DNA of 64,000 nucleotides from Mesorhizobium sp. WSM4306. GTDB lineage: Bacteria; Pseudomonadota; Alphaproteobacteria; Rhizobiales; Rhizobiaceae. The position numbers were made by a program, and so were the translations under genes. Below are positions 41,732 through 54,441 of this stretch, one piece after another (within the stretch, counting starts at the first letter, position 1; the number at the start of each line of letters is the position of its first letter). Below the pieces are notes generated by a model. The model saw only the letters and a program-made list of their open reading frames with translations. It did not search any database and was not told the origin of the DNA. The stretch is taken from positions 124,001 through 188,000 of the forward strand of contig NZ_VFTC01000010.1 in assembly GCF_007003975.1 (NCBI RefSeq), in the 5' to 3' direction.

Positions 41732-43606
41732 ATGATCGATCACTATGATGTGGTTGTGGTGGGCGGCGGCCATGCCGGGGTCGAGGCGGCCAGTGCTGCG
41801 GCGCGTGCCGGCGCCAGGACGGCGCTGGTCACGCTGCGCTTCGATACGATCGGGGTCATGTCCTGCAATCCGGCGATTGGTGGGCTCGGCAAGGGCCATC
41901 TGGTGCGCGAGATCGACGCCCTGGACGGGCTGATGGGCCGGGTGGCCGATGCCGCCGGCATCCAGTTCCGGCTGCTCAACCGGCGCAAAGGCCCCGCCGT
42001 GCGCGGACCGCGCACCCAGGCTGATCGTAAGCTCTACCGGCTGGCTATGCAGGAAGCGATTCGGCAGCAGAACGACCTCGATGTCGTCGTGGGTGAGGTT
42101 CTGGACTTCGAGATCGACGAGGGACGGGTCGCTGCCGTGCTGCTGGCTGACGGGCGGCGGTTGGCCTGCGGCGCCGTCGTGCTGACCACCGGGACCTTCC
42201 TGCGCGGCCTTATCCATATTGGCGAGAAGAAGATCGTCGCCGGTCGCATGAACGAGCAGGCGAGCCTTGGCTTGTCGGCAACGATGAGCCGCGCCGGCTT
42301 TGCGCTCGGACGGCTGAAGACCGGCACGCCGCCGCGGCTCGATGGCCGCACCATCGACTGGGCGTCGCTTGAAAGCCAGGCGGCGGATGAACATCCCTCG
42401 CCGTTCTCGCTGCTGACCGATACAATCCAGAATCCGCAGATCCATTGTGGCATTACCCGCACGACGCCGGCCACGCATGACCTCATCCGCGCCAATCTCG
42501 GCCGCTCGGCCATGTATTCCGGCTCGATCGAAGGCGTCGGCCCGCGCTATTGCCCGTCGATCGAAGACAAGATCGTCAAGTTCGGCGATCGCGAGGGTCA
42601 CCAGATCTTCCTTGAGCCGGAAGGCCTCGACGACGACACCGTCTACCCCAATGGCATTTCGACGTCCCTGCCCGAGGATGTGCAGCTCGACATTCTGAAG
42701 ACGATCCCGGGGCTGGAGCGGGCGACCATGCTGCAGCCGGGCTACGCCATCGAGTATGACCATGTTGACCCGCGCGAGCTCGAGCCGACGCTGGAAACCA
42801 AGCGGATCGCCGGTCTGTTCCTGGCCGGGCAGATCAACGGCACCACCGGTTATGAAGAAGCCGGCGCGCAAGGCCTGCTCGCCGGACTGAACGCCGCGCG
42901 CAAGGCGTCGGCGGATGATCAAATCGTGCTCAGCCGCACCGAAGCCTATATCGGCGTGATGGTCGACGATTTGACCAGCCGCGGCATTGCCGAGCCCTAC
43001 CGCATGTTCACCTCGCGAGCGGAGTTCCGGCTCTCGCTCAGGGCCGACAATGCCGATGAGCGGCTGACGCCGCTGGCGACGCGGCTGGGAATTGCCTCAA
43101 CGCAGCGGACGCAGCGGTTCAACCAGATCACTGTTGACCTTGAGAAGGCGCGCGAACTGGCGGTTGCTACGACGATGACGCCCAATGGAGCGGCGCGGCA
43201 CGGACTGGAGGTCAACAGAGACGGTGTGCGCCGCTCCGCTTATGAATTGCTGGCCTATCCCGGCGTCGATATTGCCTGGCTCGCCCGCGTCGAACCGGCA
43301 TTTGGCGCGATCGACGCCAAGACTGCCGAGCGGCTCGAAACGGAAGCGAAATATTCGGTTTACCTGGATCGCCAGCAGGCTGATGTCGCGCAGATCCGGC
43401 ACGAAGAAAGCCGGCTGATCCCTACCTCTGTCGATTTTGCAGATGTTCCAGGACTTTCTAATGAGCTGAAGCAGAAGATGCGGACGCGGCAGCCGCGCTC
43501 GATTGCTGATGCGCAGCGTATGGAAGGCATGACGCCGGCGGCGCTGGCAATTATTGTCGCGCATGTCCGCAATGCCGAATCGGCTGCGCAAAGGGCCGTC
43601 GCGTGA
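41732..43606 (+). CDS. mnmG: tRNA uridine-5-carboxymethylaminomethyl modification enzyme MnmG
   Basis: A 624-residue FAD enzyme that works with MnmE on wobble uridine. The FAD fold is [20 protein letters not shown], then [53 protein letters not shown] and [20 protein letters not shown] 41732 gives the usual N-terminus [12 protein letters not shown]. rsmG begins inside its stop codon. Confidence 0.97.
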   Translation: MIDHYDVVVVGGGHAGVEAASAAARAGARTALVTLRFDTIGVMSCNPAIGGLGKGHLVREIDALDGLMGRVADAAGIQFRLLNRRKGPAVRGPRTQADRKLYRLAMQEAIRQQNDLDVVVGEVLDFEIDEGRVAAVLLADGRRLACGAVVLTTGTFLRGLIHIGEKKIVAGRMNEQASLGLSATMSRAGFALGRLKTGTPPRLDGRTIDWASLESQAADEHPSPFSLLTDTIQNPQIHCGITRTTPATHDLIRANLGRSAMYSGSIEGVGPRYCPSIEDKIVKFGDREGHQIFLEPEGLDDDTVYPNGISTSLPEDVQLDILKTIPGLERATMLQPGYAIEYDHVDPRELEPTLETKRIAGLFLAGQINGTTGYEEAGAQGLLAGLNAARKASADDQIVLSRTEAYIGVMVDDLTSRGIAEPYRMFTSRAEFRLSLRADNADERLTPLATRLGIASTQRTQRFNQITVDLEKARELAVATTMTPNGAARHGLEVNRDGVRRSAYELLAYPGVDIAWLARVEPAFGAIDAKTAERLETEAKYSVYLDRQQADVAQIRHEESRLIPTSVDFADVPGLSNELKQKMRTRQPRSIADAQRMEGMTPAALAIIVAHVRNAESAAQRAVA

Positions 43607-44235
43607 GCGCTGCCTCATGGACGAGCCTGCAAGAGGCTGCGGGACCGGTTTCACGTGAAACATTCGAGCGCCTGGTGGCGTTCCAACAGCTGTTTCTAAA
43701 ATGGAACCGCAGCATCAACCTTGCCGCACCTTCGACGCTCGACGATGTCTGGGGTCGCCATATCCTGGACAGCGCGCAACTGGCGCGAATCGCACCTGAG
43801 GCAAAACGCTGGGCCGATCTCGGTTCGGGCGGCGGTTTTCCGGGCCTGGTGCTGGCTTTCCTGTTGGTCGAGCGGGATGGGGCTTCGATCGATCTGGTCG
43901 AGAGCAACCGCAAGAAAGCATCGTTCCTGCAGGCGGTGATCGGCCAGTTCGGTTTGCCGGCTCGGGTCGTCGCCCGGCGCATCGACGACAGCTATGCTCT
44001 TGTTTCCACGCCGGAAATTGTCACAGCGCGGGCGCTTGCTGCTCTACCCGCGTTGCTTGATCTGTCGGCGCCATGGCTGACCAAGGGGGCGCGGGCGCTG
44101 TTCCACAAAGGCCGGGATTACCGCGCCGAAGTGGAAGAAAGCACTCACCGCTGGGCCTTCGATCTGGTAGAACATCCGAGCATGACCGACGCCCATGGCG
44201 TCATCCTCGAAGTGACCGATCTGCGGGCTGCGTAG
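43603..44235 (+). CDS. rsmG: 16S rRNA (guanine-527-N7) methyltransferase
   Basis: A 210-residue methyltransferase with the SAM loop [17 protein letters not shown] and [19 protein letters not shown] region before it. The GTG start overlaps mnmG by GTGA, the classic gidA-gidB arrangement. A parS-like site lies inside its 5' end at 43647. Confidence 0.95.
   Translation: MSAASWTSLQEAAGPVSRETFERLVAFQQLFLKWNRSINLAAPSTLDDVWGRHILDSAQLARIAPEAKRWADLGSGGGFPGLVLAFLLVERDGASIDLVESNRKKASFLQAVIGQFGLPARVVARRIDDSYALVSTPEIVTARALAALPALLDLSAPWLTKGARALFHKGRDYRAEVEESTHRWAFDLVEHPSMTDAHGVILEVTDLRAA
43647..43662. promoter_or_regulatory. parS-like site 5 (inside rsmG)
   Basis: GGTTTCACGTGAAACA matches the parS consensus at 15 of 16 positions. 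Of the five sites it is the nearest to parAB. Confidence 0.78.
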
Positions 44236-44282
44236 GCTTCCCTTCGCAACCGTTTTGTCGACCCTTTTGGTGACCCCGCGAA

Positions 44283-45101
44283 ATGAATATTTGGCATAGA
44301 CCCATGAAAACTGGCCCCCGCATCATTACCGTCGCCAACCAGAAGGGCGGCGTCGGCAAGACCACCACCGCCATCAATCTGGCCACGGCGCTGGCCGCCA
44401 TCGGCGAAAAGGTGCTGATTGTCGATCTCGACCCGCAAGGCAATGCCTCGACCGGTCTCGGCATCGACCGCAAGGACCGCACGGTGTCGTCCTATGACGT
44501 GCTGACCGGCGAGCTTGACCTAGAAGCCGCAGCAATCCCGACGGCGGTGCCCGGCCTGTCGATCGTGCCGTCGACGCTCGACCTGCTCGGCATCGAGATG
44601 GAAATCGCCTCGGCGCCCGACCGGGTGCTCAAACTGCGCAATGCCCTGCGTGCCGCGTCCGAGCGCGGTGCGCCCTTCGGCTATGTGCTGATCGACTGCC
44701 CGCCGTCGCTCAACCTTTTGACTTTGAATTCAATGGCGGCAGCCGATTCTGTTCTTGTGCCGCTGCAATGCGAATTCTTCGCGCTGGAGGGCCTCAGCCA
44801 ACTGCTCGAAACGGTCGAGCAGGTGCGCCGCACGATCAATCCGGATCTGATCATCCAGGGCATCGTGCTGACCATGTATGACGGCCGCAACAACCTCGCC
44901 AACCAGGTGGTGCAGGATGTCCGGGCGCATATGGGCGACAAGGTTTACGAGACCATCATTCCGCGCAATGTGCGTGTGTCCGAGGCGCCGTCCTACGGCA
45001 AGCCGGCGATTCTCTATGATTTGAAGTGCTCGGGCAGCCAGGCCTATCTGCAGCTGGCCTCCGAAGTGATCCGCCGCGAGCGTAAATTGCGCGCCGCTTG
45101 A
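44283..45101 (+). CDS. parA: Chromosome partitioning ATPase ParA
   Basis: A 272-residue ATPase with the deviant Walker A motif ITVANQKGGVGKTTTAINLA, LIVDLDPQGNAS and LIDCPPSLNLLTLNSM. By family knowledge it forms the gradient on the nucleoid that moves the ParB-parS complex after origin firing. It is 47 bp after rsmG, and parB follows 63 bp later, as in Caulobacter. Confidence 0.96.
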   Translation: MNIWHRPMKTGPRIITVANQKGGVGKTTTAINLATALAAIGEKVLIVDLDPQGNASTGLGIDRKDRTVSSYDVLTGELDLEAAAIPTAVPGLSIVPSTLDLLGIEMEIASAPDRVLKLRNALRAASERGAPFGYVLIDCPPSLNLLTLNSMAAADSVLVPLQCEFFALEGLSQLLETVEQVRRTINPDLIIQGIVLTMYDGRNNLANQVVQDVRAHMGDKVYETIIPRNVRVSEAPSYGKPAILYDLKCSGSQAYLQLASEVIRRERKLRAA

Positions 45102-45164
45102 TTAGGATCGGCTCATAAACCAAGCCGATTCGATACCGAAACGATTTGAAGATCTGGAATAGAG

Positions 45165-46052
45165 ATGAGTGAAGACCTTTCGAGAAAAAGACTGGGGCGG
45201 GGACTGGCGGCGCTGATCGGCGAGATCGATCGTCCGGCGGCAGCTGAGAAGCCGGCCGCGAACGCCGACGGCAAGGTGCCGATCGAGTTTCTGAGCCCGA
45301 ATCCGAAAAACCCGCGCCGGCATTTTGGCGACGCCGACCTGACCGACCTGGCGCAATCGATCCGCGAGCATGGCGTGGTGCAGCCAGTGGTGGCGCGGCC
45401 GTCGCCGACGCAGGCCGGCCGCTATGAGATCATCGCCGGCGAACGGCGCTGGCGCGCCGCGCAACGTGCCGGGCTGACCGAGATCCCGATCATCGTTCGC
45501 GACGTCAACGACCGCACGGCGCTTGAACTGGCGATCATCGAGAACGTCCAGCGCACCGACCTCAACCCGGTCGAGGAGGCGCTCGGTTATCAGCAGCTGA
45601 TCGACGACCACGGCTACACGCAAGCTGACCTGGGCAATGTCATCGGCAAGAGCCGCAGCCATGTCGCCAACACGCTGCGGCTTTTGAAGCTGCCCGATGT
45701 CATCAGAGACATGCTGGTCGACGGCGCGTTGTCGGCCGGCCATGCCCGCACGCTGGTGACGGCGCAGGATCCGGCCGGTCTGGCCAAGCAGATTGTCGAG
45801 GAAGGGCTGTCCGTGCGCCAGGCCGAGGCATTGGCGCAGATGCCGGCAGGTGGCACGCCGCCCAAGGCAAAACCGGCGCAAGGCGGGTCGGACAAAGATG
45901 CCGACACGCTGGCACTGGAAAAGCTGATGACCGACACGATCGGCATGATCGTGACCATCGAGCACAAGGGCAAGGGCGGCGCGATCCGCGTGAATTACCG
46001 CAGCCTGGAGCAGCTTGATGAGTTGTGCCGGCGGTTGAAGGACGAGCGGTAG
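45165..46052 (+). CDS. parB: Chromosome partitioning protein ParB
   Basis: A 295-residue protein that binds parS and spreads as a CTP-driven clamp. The N-terminus KRLGRGLAALIGE contacts ParA, YEIIAGERRWRAAQRAGL carries the GERRxR CTP-binding motif, and TQADLGNVIGKSRSHVANTL is the parS-reading HTH. The C-terminal dimer domain follows a short linker near residues 225-245. Confidence 0.97.
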   Translation: MSEDLSRKRLGRGLAALIGEIDRPAAAEKPAANADGKVPIEFLSPNPKNPRRHFGDADLTDLAQSIREHGVVQPVVARPSPTQAGRYEIIAGERRWRAAQRAGLTEIPIIVRDVNDRTALELAIIENVQRTDLNPVEEALGYQQLIDDHGYTQADLGNVIGKSRSHVANTLRLLKLPDVIRDMLVDGALSAGHARTLVTAQDPAGLAKQIVEEGLSVRQAEALAQMPAGGTPPKAKPAQGGSDKDADTLALEKLMTDTIGMIVTIEHKGKGGAIRVNYRSLEQLDELCRRLKDER

Positions 46053-46246
46053 GCGGTTGAGGCGCAAAGGCTATTTAGCCGGCAAATGAGGTTTTGGCTT
46101 AAGGTTAGGTTCTGGCACTGATGTATCGGTGATATTCACCAAAAAGAACGCCCGAGGCACGAAGGAACGCTAGCGTCCGTACCTGTGAGCCTATAGCGAG
46201 TCCGCCAAGGATTCATCCTGCGATGTGCTAAGAGGCCGGCGGGGCA

Positions 46247-46293
46247 GCGCCCCCCTCTGGCTTGCCAGCCATCTCCCCCACGAGGGGGGAGAT
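46247..46293. repeat. Intergenic repeat family A, single arm
   Basis: GCGCCCCCCTCTGGCTTGCC followed by CATCTCCCCCACGAGGGGGG. Only one arm is present, unlike the other copies, and it lies just past the stop of holA. The rest of the gap 46053-46305 shows no gene. Confidence 0.7.
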
Positions 46294-46305
46294 CAGCCAA
46301 TCGCC

Positions 46306-49119
<2,814 letters not shown>

Positions 49120-49121
49120 CC

Positions 49122-50135
49122 ATGCCGAGACGAACCATGATCGAGGCGATCCGCGACGCCATGGATGTGTCGATGGCGCGCGACGAACGCGTCATCGTCT
49201 ATGGCGAGGATGTCGGCTTTTTCGGCGGCGTTTTCCGCGTTACCCATGGCCTGCAGGCCAAATACGGGAAGAGCCGCTGCTTCGATGCGCCGATCAACGA
49301 ATCCGGCATTGTTGGCTCGGCCATCGGCATGGCCGCCTACGGCCTGAAGCCCTGCGTGGAAATTCAGTTTGCCGACTATATGTATCCGGCCTACGACCAG
49401 CTGACGCAGGAAGCAGCCCGCCTGCGCTACCGCTCGAATGGCGATTTCACCTGCCCGATCGTGGTCCGCATGCCGACCGGCGGCGGCATCTTCGGCGGTC
49501 AGACGCACAGCCAGAGCCCGGAGGCGCTGTTCACCCATGTCTCCGGCCTGAAGACGGTGGTGCCGTCCAACCCGCATGACGCCAAGGGCCTGCTGATCGC
49601 GGCGATCGAGGATCCGGATCCGGTGATCTTCCTCGAGCCGAAGCGGCTCTATAACGGCCCGTTCGACGGCCATCACGACCGGCCGGTGACGCCGTGGTCG
49701 AAGCATGAACTGGGCGAGGTCGCCGACGGCCATTATACGGTGCCGCTCGGCAAGGCGGCAATCCGCCGGGCGGGCTCCGCCGTCACGGTGCTGGCCTATG
49801 GCACCATGGTCTATGTCGCGCAGGCGGCCGCGGAAGAAACCGGCATCGATGCCGAGATCATCGATCTCAGAACCCTGCTGCCGCTCGACCTCGACACCAT
49901 CGTCGCCTCGGTGAAGAAGACCGGGCGCTGCGTGGTCGTGCACGAGGCGACGCTGACCTCCGGCTTCGGCGCCGAGCTTTCGGCGCTGGTGCAGGAGAAT
50001 TGTTTCTATCACCTCGAAGCGCCGGTGGCCCGCGTCACCGGTTGGGACACGCCCTATCCACATGCGCAGGAATGGGAGTATTTCCCGGGCCCCGCCCGTG
50101 TCGGACGCGCACTCATCGAAACCATGGGAGCTTAA
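49122..50135 (+). CDS. bkdA2: Branched-chain 2-oxoacid dehydrogenase E1 beta subunit
   Basis: A 337-residue transketolase-like subunit. IVYGEDVGFFGGVFRVTHGL, DAPINESGIVGSAIGMAAYG, GIFGGQTHSQSPEALF and VVVHEATLTSGFGAEL are diagnostic of E1 beta. It starts 2 bp after the alpha stop, so the pair should be made in equal amounts. Confidence 0.95.
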   Translation: MPRRTMIEAIRDAMDVSMARDERVIVYGEDVGFFGGVFRVTHGLQAKYGKSRCFDAPINESGIVGSAIGMAAYGLKPCVEIQFADYMYPAYDQLTQEAARLRYRSNGDFTCPIVVRMPTGGGIFGGQTHSQSPEALFTHVSGLKTVVPSNPHDAKGLLIAAIEDPDPVIFLEPKRLYNGPFDGHHDRPVTPWSKHELGEVADGHYTVPLGKAAIRRAGSAVTVLAYGTMVYVAQAAAEETGIDAEIIDLRTLLPLDLDTIVASVKKTGRCVVVHEATLTSGFGAELSALVQENCFYHLEAPVARVTGWDTPYPHAQEWEYFPGPARVGRALIETMGA

Positions 50136-50136
50136 G

Positions 50137-51447
50137 ATGGGCGAACACATCATCAAGCTGCCCGATGTCGGCGAAGGCGTCGCCGAGGCCGAACTGGTCG
50201 AATGGCACGTCAAGGTCGGCGATCTCGTGCGCGAGGACAGCGTGCTTGCCGCCGTGATGACCGACAAGGCGACGGTGGAGATTCCCTCGCCGGTCGACGG
50301 CGAGATCCTTTGGCTGGGCGCCGAGATCGGCGACACGGTAGCGATCGGCTCGCCGATCGTGCGGCTGAAAGTGGCGGGTGAGGGCAATGTGAAGGAAGGC
50401 GCCGTTGCGCCGGCGGCGAAGGCCGAGGCACCGGCACCGCCGGCTGAGCCAAAGCCCATGGCTGCTCCGGCAGCGAAGGCAAAGCCAGCCGAACCGGCCG
50501 TCAAAGCCTCGCCATCGCCGGCCGCCGCACCGAAAAGCGCAGAGCGCCTTTCCGGCGCGCCGCGCCCGGAGGGCGAAAAGCCCTTGGCATCGCCAGCCAT
50601 CCGGCTCAGGGCCAAAGAGGCCGGCATCGATCTGCGCCAGGTGTCGGGTACCGGTCCCGCCGGCCGCATCAGCCACGAAGACCTTGAGGCCTTTCTGGCG
50701 CGCGGGCCTCAGTTTGCGAAATCGTCGGCCCTCGCCCGCAACGACAGCGTCGAGGACATCAAGGTCATTGGTCTGAGGCGCAAGATCGCCGAGAAAATGT
50801 CGCTGGCGAAGTCACGCATCCCGCACATCACCTATGTCGAGGAGATCGACGTCACCGCGCTCGAGGAACTGCGCGCCGCGCTCAACAAGGAGAAGCGCAA
50901 AGGGGTCGAGCGGCCGAAGCTGACGCTGCTGCCGTTCCTGATGCGGGCGATGGTCAAGGCGATCGCCGACCAGCCCAACATCAACGCGCTGTTCGACGAC
51001 GAGGCCGGCATCGTCCACCAGCATGGCGGCGTCCATATCGGCATTGCCGCGCAGACGCCGTCGGGGCTGGTGGTGCCGGTGGTCAAGCATGCCGAGGCGC
51101 GCGATCTCTGGGATTGCGCAGCCGAACTCAACCGCCTGGCCGAGGCGGCGAAGTCGGGCACGGCCAGCCGCGACGAACTGTCGGGATCGACCATCACCAT
51201 CACCTCGCTCGGCGCCATGGGCGGCGTGGCAACGACGCCGGTGATCAACCACCCGGAAGTGGCGATCGTCGGCGTCAACAAGATGATGGTGCGGCCGGTC
51301 TGGGACGGCACCCAGTTCATCCCGCGAAAAATGATGAACCTGTCGTCGAGCTTCGACCACCGGGTCGTCGATGGCTGGGATGCCGCGGTGTTTGTGCAGC
51401 GCATCAAGGCGCTGCTGGAGACGCCGGCGCTGATATTTGTGGATTGA
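50137..51447 (+). CDS. bkdB: Branched-chain 2-oxoacid dehydrogenase E2 (acyltransferase)
   Basis: A 436-residue acyltransferase. Residues 1-80 are a lipoyl domain with the lysine in MTDKATVEIPSP. An Ala/Pro-rich linker follows at about 85-165, then the subunit-binding domain (PAIRLRAKEAGIDLRQVSG) and the catalytic domain from about 215, ending SSFDHRVVDGWDAAVF with the His-Asp active site. It begins one base after the E1 beta stop. Confidence 0.95.
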   Translation: MGEHIIKLPDVGEGVAEAELVEWHVKVGDLVREDSVLAAVMTDKATVEIPSPVDGEILWLGAEIGDTVAIGSPIVRLKVAGEGNVKEGAVAPAAKAEAPAPPAEPKPMAAPAAKAKPAEPAVKASPSPAAAPKSAERLSGAPRPEGEKPLASPAIRLRAKEAGIDLRQVSGTGPAGRISHEDLEAFLARGPQFAKSSALARNDSVEDIKVIGLRRKIAEKMSLAKSRIPHITYVEEIDVTALEELRAALNKEKRKGVERPKLTLLPFLMRAMVKAIADQPNINALFDDEAGIVHQHGGVHIGIAAQTPSGLVVPVVKHAEARDLWDCAAELNRLAEAAKSGTASRDELSGSTITITSLGAMGGVATTPVINHPEVAIVGVNKMMVRPVWDGTQFIPRKMMNLSSSFDHRVVDGWDAAVFVQRIKALLETPALIFVD

Positions 51448-51553
51448 GGGCGATGGCTCAAGGAGTTGAATCTTTGGCTGAGGGCAGGGCATCGCCAGGC
51501 GACGCTTGGCTGCAAGCCGCCACCGTCTGCGATTGGCCGGAGGCCTCCACGCG

Positions 51554-51714
51554 TTCGTCATCCTCGGGCTTGACCCGAGGATCCATGCCGTGCCCGACGC
51601 CGAAGGACACTGCGGAACAGAATTCTGCACGGTTGCGGCGCTCGGATGTCACGGCATGGATCCTGGGGTCTTCGCGACGTCGCTTCGCTCCTGCTTCGCC
51701 CCAGGATGACGAAG
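51554..51714. repeat. Intergenic repeat family C, inverted pair
   Basis: The left unit is short (CGTCATCCTCGGGCTTGACC, then ATCCATGCCGT). The right unit is full (GGTTGCGGCGCTCGGATGTC, then ATGGATCCTGGGG, to GGATGACGAAGG). It fills most of the 340-bp gap between E2 and E3 genes. Confidence 0.8.
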
Positions 51715-51787
51715 GCAGGGGCGTTTCGGCCAGTCCCACAGGTCGACGATTTGCAGGTGCCGTGCTGCAACCAATCAAGGTGCCATC

Positions 51788-53176
51788 ATGAAAGAAATCT
51801 CCTGCATGCTGCTCGTCATCGGCGCCGGGCCTGGCGGCTATGTCTGCGCCATCCGCGCCGGACAGCTTGGTGTCGACACGGTGATCGTCGAGGTCGGCAA
51901 ACCGGGCGGCACCTGCCTCAATGTCGGTTGCATCCCGTCCAAGGCGATGATCCATGCGGCGGAGGAATTCGAGAAGGTGTCGCATATGGCCGGCGGCACC
52001 AGTCCGCTCGGCATTTCGGCCGCGGCCCCGGTGGTCGATCTCGGCAAGACCGTCGCCTGGAAGGACGGCATTGTTAGCCGGCTGACCAGCGGCGTCGCCG
52101 GGCTGCTCAAGAAGGCCAAGGTCAAGACCGTCCATGGCTGGGCGACGCTTCGCGACGGCAAGACCGTCGCGGTCGAGACCGAGACCGGCACCCAGATCAT
52201 CCGCGCCGAGACAGTTGTGATCGCCACCGGCTCGGCATCGGTCGAGCTGCCGTTCCTGCCGTTTGGCGGTCCAGTGATTTCATCGACCGAAGCGCTCGCT
52301 CTCAGCGAAGTGCCGAAGAAGCTCGCCGTTGTCGGCGGCGGCTATATCGGGCTGGAGCTCGGCATGGCCTTTGCCAAAATGGGCGCCGCGGTGACCGTGG
52401 TCGAAGCCCTGCCGCGCGTGCTGGCGCAGTATGATGTCGAGTTGACCCGGCCAGTGGTGAAGCGTCTCGGTCAGCTCGGCGTCGAAGTCATGCTGGGCGC
52501 CAAGGCCAAGGGGGTCAAGGGCGACGCGTTGCTGGTCGAGACCGCGGACGGCAAGAACGCCAAAATTGCCGCCGACAAGATCCTGGTCACCGTCGGCCGC
52601 AAGCCGGTGACCGAAGGCTGGGGCCTCGACCAGATCGACCTCGACATGGCGGGCAAATTCATCAAGATCGACGACCAGTGCCGCACCTCGATGCGCGGCA
52701 TCTACGCTATCGGCGACGTCACCGGCGAGCCCATGCTGGCGCACCGGGCGATGGCGCAAGGCGAAATGGTGGCCGAGATCGTCGCCGGCCACAAGCGCAG
52801 CTGGGACAAGCGGTCGATCCCGGCCGTCTGCTTCACCGATCCGGAGCTGGTCACCGCCGGCTTGACACCGGACGAGGCGAAGGCGCTGGGCGAAATCAAG
52901 ATCGGCCAGTTTCCCTTCTCAGCCAATGGCCGGGCGATGACCAAACTCGGCGAGGACGGGTTCGTGCGCGTCGTCGCCCGCGCGGACAATCATCTGGTGC
53001 TGGGCATCCAGGCGGTCGGGCAAGGCGTGTCGGAACTGGCGGCGGCGTTCGGGCTGGCGCTGGAGATGGGCGCGCGGCTGGAGGACATCGCCGGCACGAT
53101 CCACGCACATCCGACGCAGGGCGAAGGGTTCCAGGAAGCCGCGCTGAAGGCGCTGGGGCATGCGCTGCATATTTAA
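51788..53176 (+). CDS. lpd: Dihydrolipoyl dehydrogenase (E3)
   Basis: A 462-residue flavoprotein that reoxidises the lipoyl group of E2. It has [20 protein letters not shown], the redox pair in [35 protein letters not shown] and the C-terminal HAHPTQGEG with the active-site histidine and glutamate. It lies 340 bp after E2, separated by repeat C, and completes the bkd complex. Confidence 0.95.
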   Translation: MKEISCMLLVIGAGPGGYVCAIRAGQLGVDTVIVEVGKPGGTCLNVGCIPSKAMIHAAEEFEKVSHMAGGTSPLGISAAAPVVDLGKTVAWKDGIVSRLTSGVAGLLKKAKVKTVHGWATLRDGKTVAVETETGTQIIRAETVVIATGSASVELPFLPFGGPVISSTEALALSEVPKKLAVVGGGYIGLELGMAFAKMGAAVTVVEALPRVLAQYDVELTRPVVKRLGQLGVEVMLGAKAKGVKGDALLVETADGKNAKIAADKILVTVGRKPVTEGWGLDQIDLDMAGKFIKIDDQCRTSMRGIYAIGDVTGEPMLAHRAMAQGEMVAEIVAGHKRSWDKRSIPAVCFTDPELVTAGLTPDEAKALGEIKIGQFPFSANGRAMTKLGEDGFVRVVARADNHLVLGIQAVGQGVSELAAAFGLALEMGARLEDIAGTIHAHPTQGEGFQEAALKALGHALHI

Positions 53177-53181
53177 GAGGT

Positions 53182-53332
53182 ATCTCCCCCCTTGAGGGGG
53201 AGATGGCCGGCAGGCCAGAGGGGGTCGGTTCGACTGGATGCGACCCCCCTTGCGACAGACAAGGTTAGCGCTCTACGCGCGGCGACCCCCTCTGTCGCCT
53301 TCGGCGACATCTCCCCCTCAAGGGGGGAGATT
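53182..53332. repeat. Intergenic repeat family A variant, copy 4
   Basis: About 150 bp with ends ATCTCCCCCCTTGAGGGGGA and ATCTCCCCCTCAAGGGGGGA, and inner GGCCGGCAGGCC and GTCGCCTTCGGCGAC hairpins. It is nearly identical, and in the same orientation, to copy 5 at 54285-54434. The two bracket the glycosyltransferase gene. Confidence 0.85.
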
Positions 53333-53380
53333 ATCCCGCTCAGATGTCGCAAATCGCTAGAATGTATTAAGTATCTGTCG

Positions 53381-54241
53381 ATGGGGCTGAAGAAATACAT
53401 CGCCATACGCTACAACATCGCCGCTCGCTTCAAGCCGAGCCGGTGGGATGGAAAAGGCCGCGCCAATCTCGACCCGGTGTGGTTGGTCGAGCGGCTGGCA
53501 TTGTTCGACACCTATTGCGCGCCATCCCTTGAAGGCCAATTGCTCAAGGATTTTACCGTCCTGGTCGCGTTCGATGCCGATACGCACGAAAACTATGTTC
53601 GGACGGTGTGCAATTGTGTGGCCGGCGTCGACGTCAGGCCGATCCTTATCGAGGCCGGCCAGGATCACAATGATCGCTTCAATGCGTTCGTCCAGGCCGA
53701 TACCGATGCCGAATATGTCTCGCTCACGCGGCTCGACAGCGACGACGCGCTGGCGCCGACCTTCATGGAGCGGGCCGACCACTATGCGCGCACGGAGATC
53801 GCCAAAGGTGCGGTGGACGCGCAACCTCTGTATATTGCCTTTCCGCACGGCCACAATTTCCACGTGGCCACCAATTGGTATACGGACCACGACTACGTCA
53901 CCTCGGCTTTCGGCACGCTGGTCGAAAAGCGATCGCCGGCGATGTGCGGCATCTACGGCGCGCACCATGCGAAGATGGCGACGATCCACAACACCGTCGT
54001 GGCGGCTTCGAAGGGCGCGCAATGGTGCATCATCATCCATGACAACAACGCCGCCAATGTGTTGAAGGGCAAGCCGGTCGCGGAACCGTCTTTCACCGTC
54101 GGCCGGCCGGGCGCCGAAACAAAGGCACCAGTGCGAAGGGAAAGCGCCTCACGACAGGCGGCGCAGGCCAGCATGGCGCCGCGAACCGCGGACAATTTCA
54201 TCCGGTTTCTGCTCGGGCGACCGATGCTGCTGCGGAAGTAG
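53381..54241 (+). CDS. Putative glycosyltransferase (rhamnosyltransferase-like)
   Basis: A 286-residue protein with an acidic metal-binding motif (SLTRLDSDDALAPTFMERAD) and a HDYVTSAFGTLV region, resembling the putative rhamnosyltransferase family. The acceptor is unknown; cell-surface polysaccharide is a fair guess. ATG 53381 is chosen, because the frame upstream runs through repeat A. No clear ribosome site is seen. It stands alone between two direct repeats. Confidence 0.7.
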   Translation: MGLKKYIAIRYNIAARFKPSRWDGKGRANLDPVWLVERLALFDTYCAPSLEGQLLKDFTVLVAFDADTHENYVRTVCNCVAGVDVRPILIEAGQDHNDRFNAFVQADTDAEYVSLTRLDSDDALAPTFMERADHYARTEIAKGAVDAQPLYIAFPHGHNFHVATNWYTDHDYVTSAFGTLVEKRSPAMCGIYGAHHAKMATIHNTVVAASKGAQWCIIIHDNNAANVLKGKPVAEPSFTVGRPGAETKAPVRRESASRQAAQASMAPRTADNFIRFLLGRPMLLRK

Positions 54242-54284
54242 GGGAGGCAAGGCTGAAGGCGTTGGGAGGTGCCCTTGGAGCGTG

Positions 54285-54434
54285 ATCTCCCCCCTTGAGG
54301 GGGAGATGGCCGGCAGGCCAGAGGGGGTCGGTTCGACCGGATGCGACCCCCCTGCGACAGATGGAGGTTAGCGCTCTACGCGAGGCGACCCCCTCTGTCG
54401 CCTTCGGCGACATCTCCCCCTCAAGGGGGGAGAT
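54285..54434. repeat. Intergenic repeat family A variant, copy 5
   Basis: Nearly identical to copy 4 in the same orientation, including the middle part GGTTAGCGCTCTACGCG. It lies between the glycosyltransferase and the end of the convergent saccharopine-dehydrogenase-like gene. Confidence 0.85.
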
Positions 54435-54441
54435 TAGAAGC

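Noticed and set aside
51506..51709. Frame giving VILGLDPRIHAVP-type peptide
   Set aside because: This is the well-known spurious translation of rhizobial repeat family C, not a gene.
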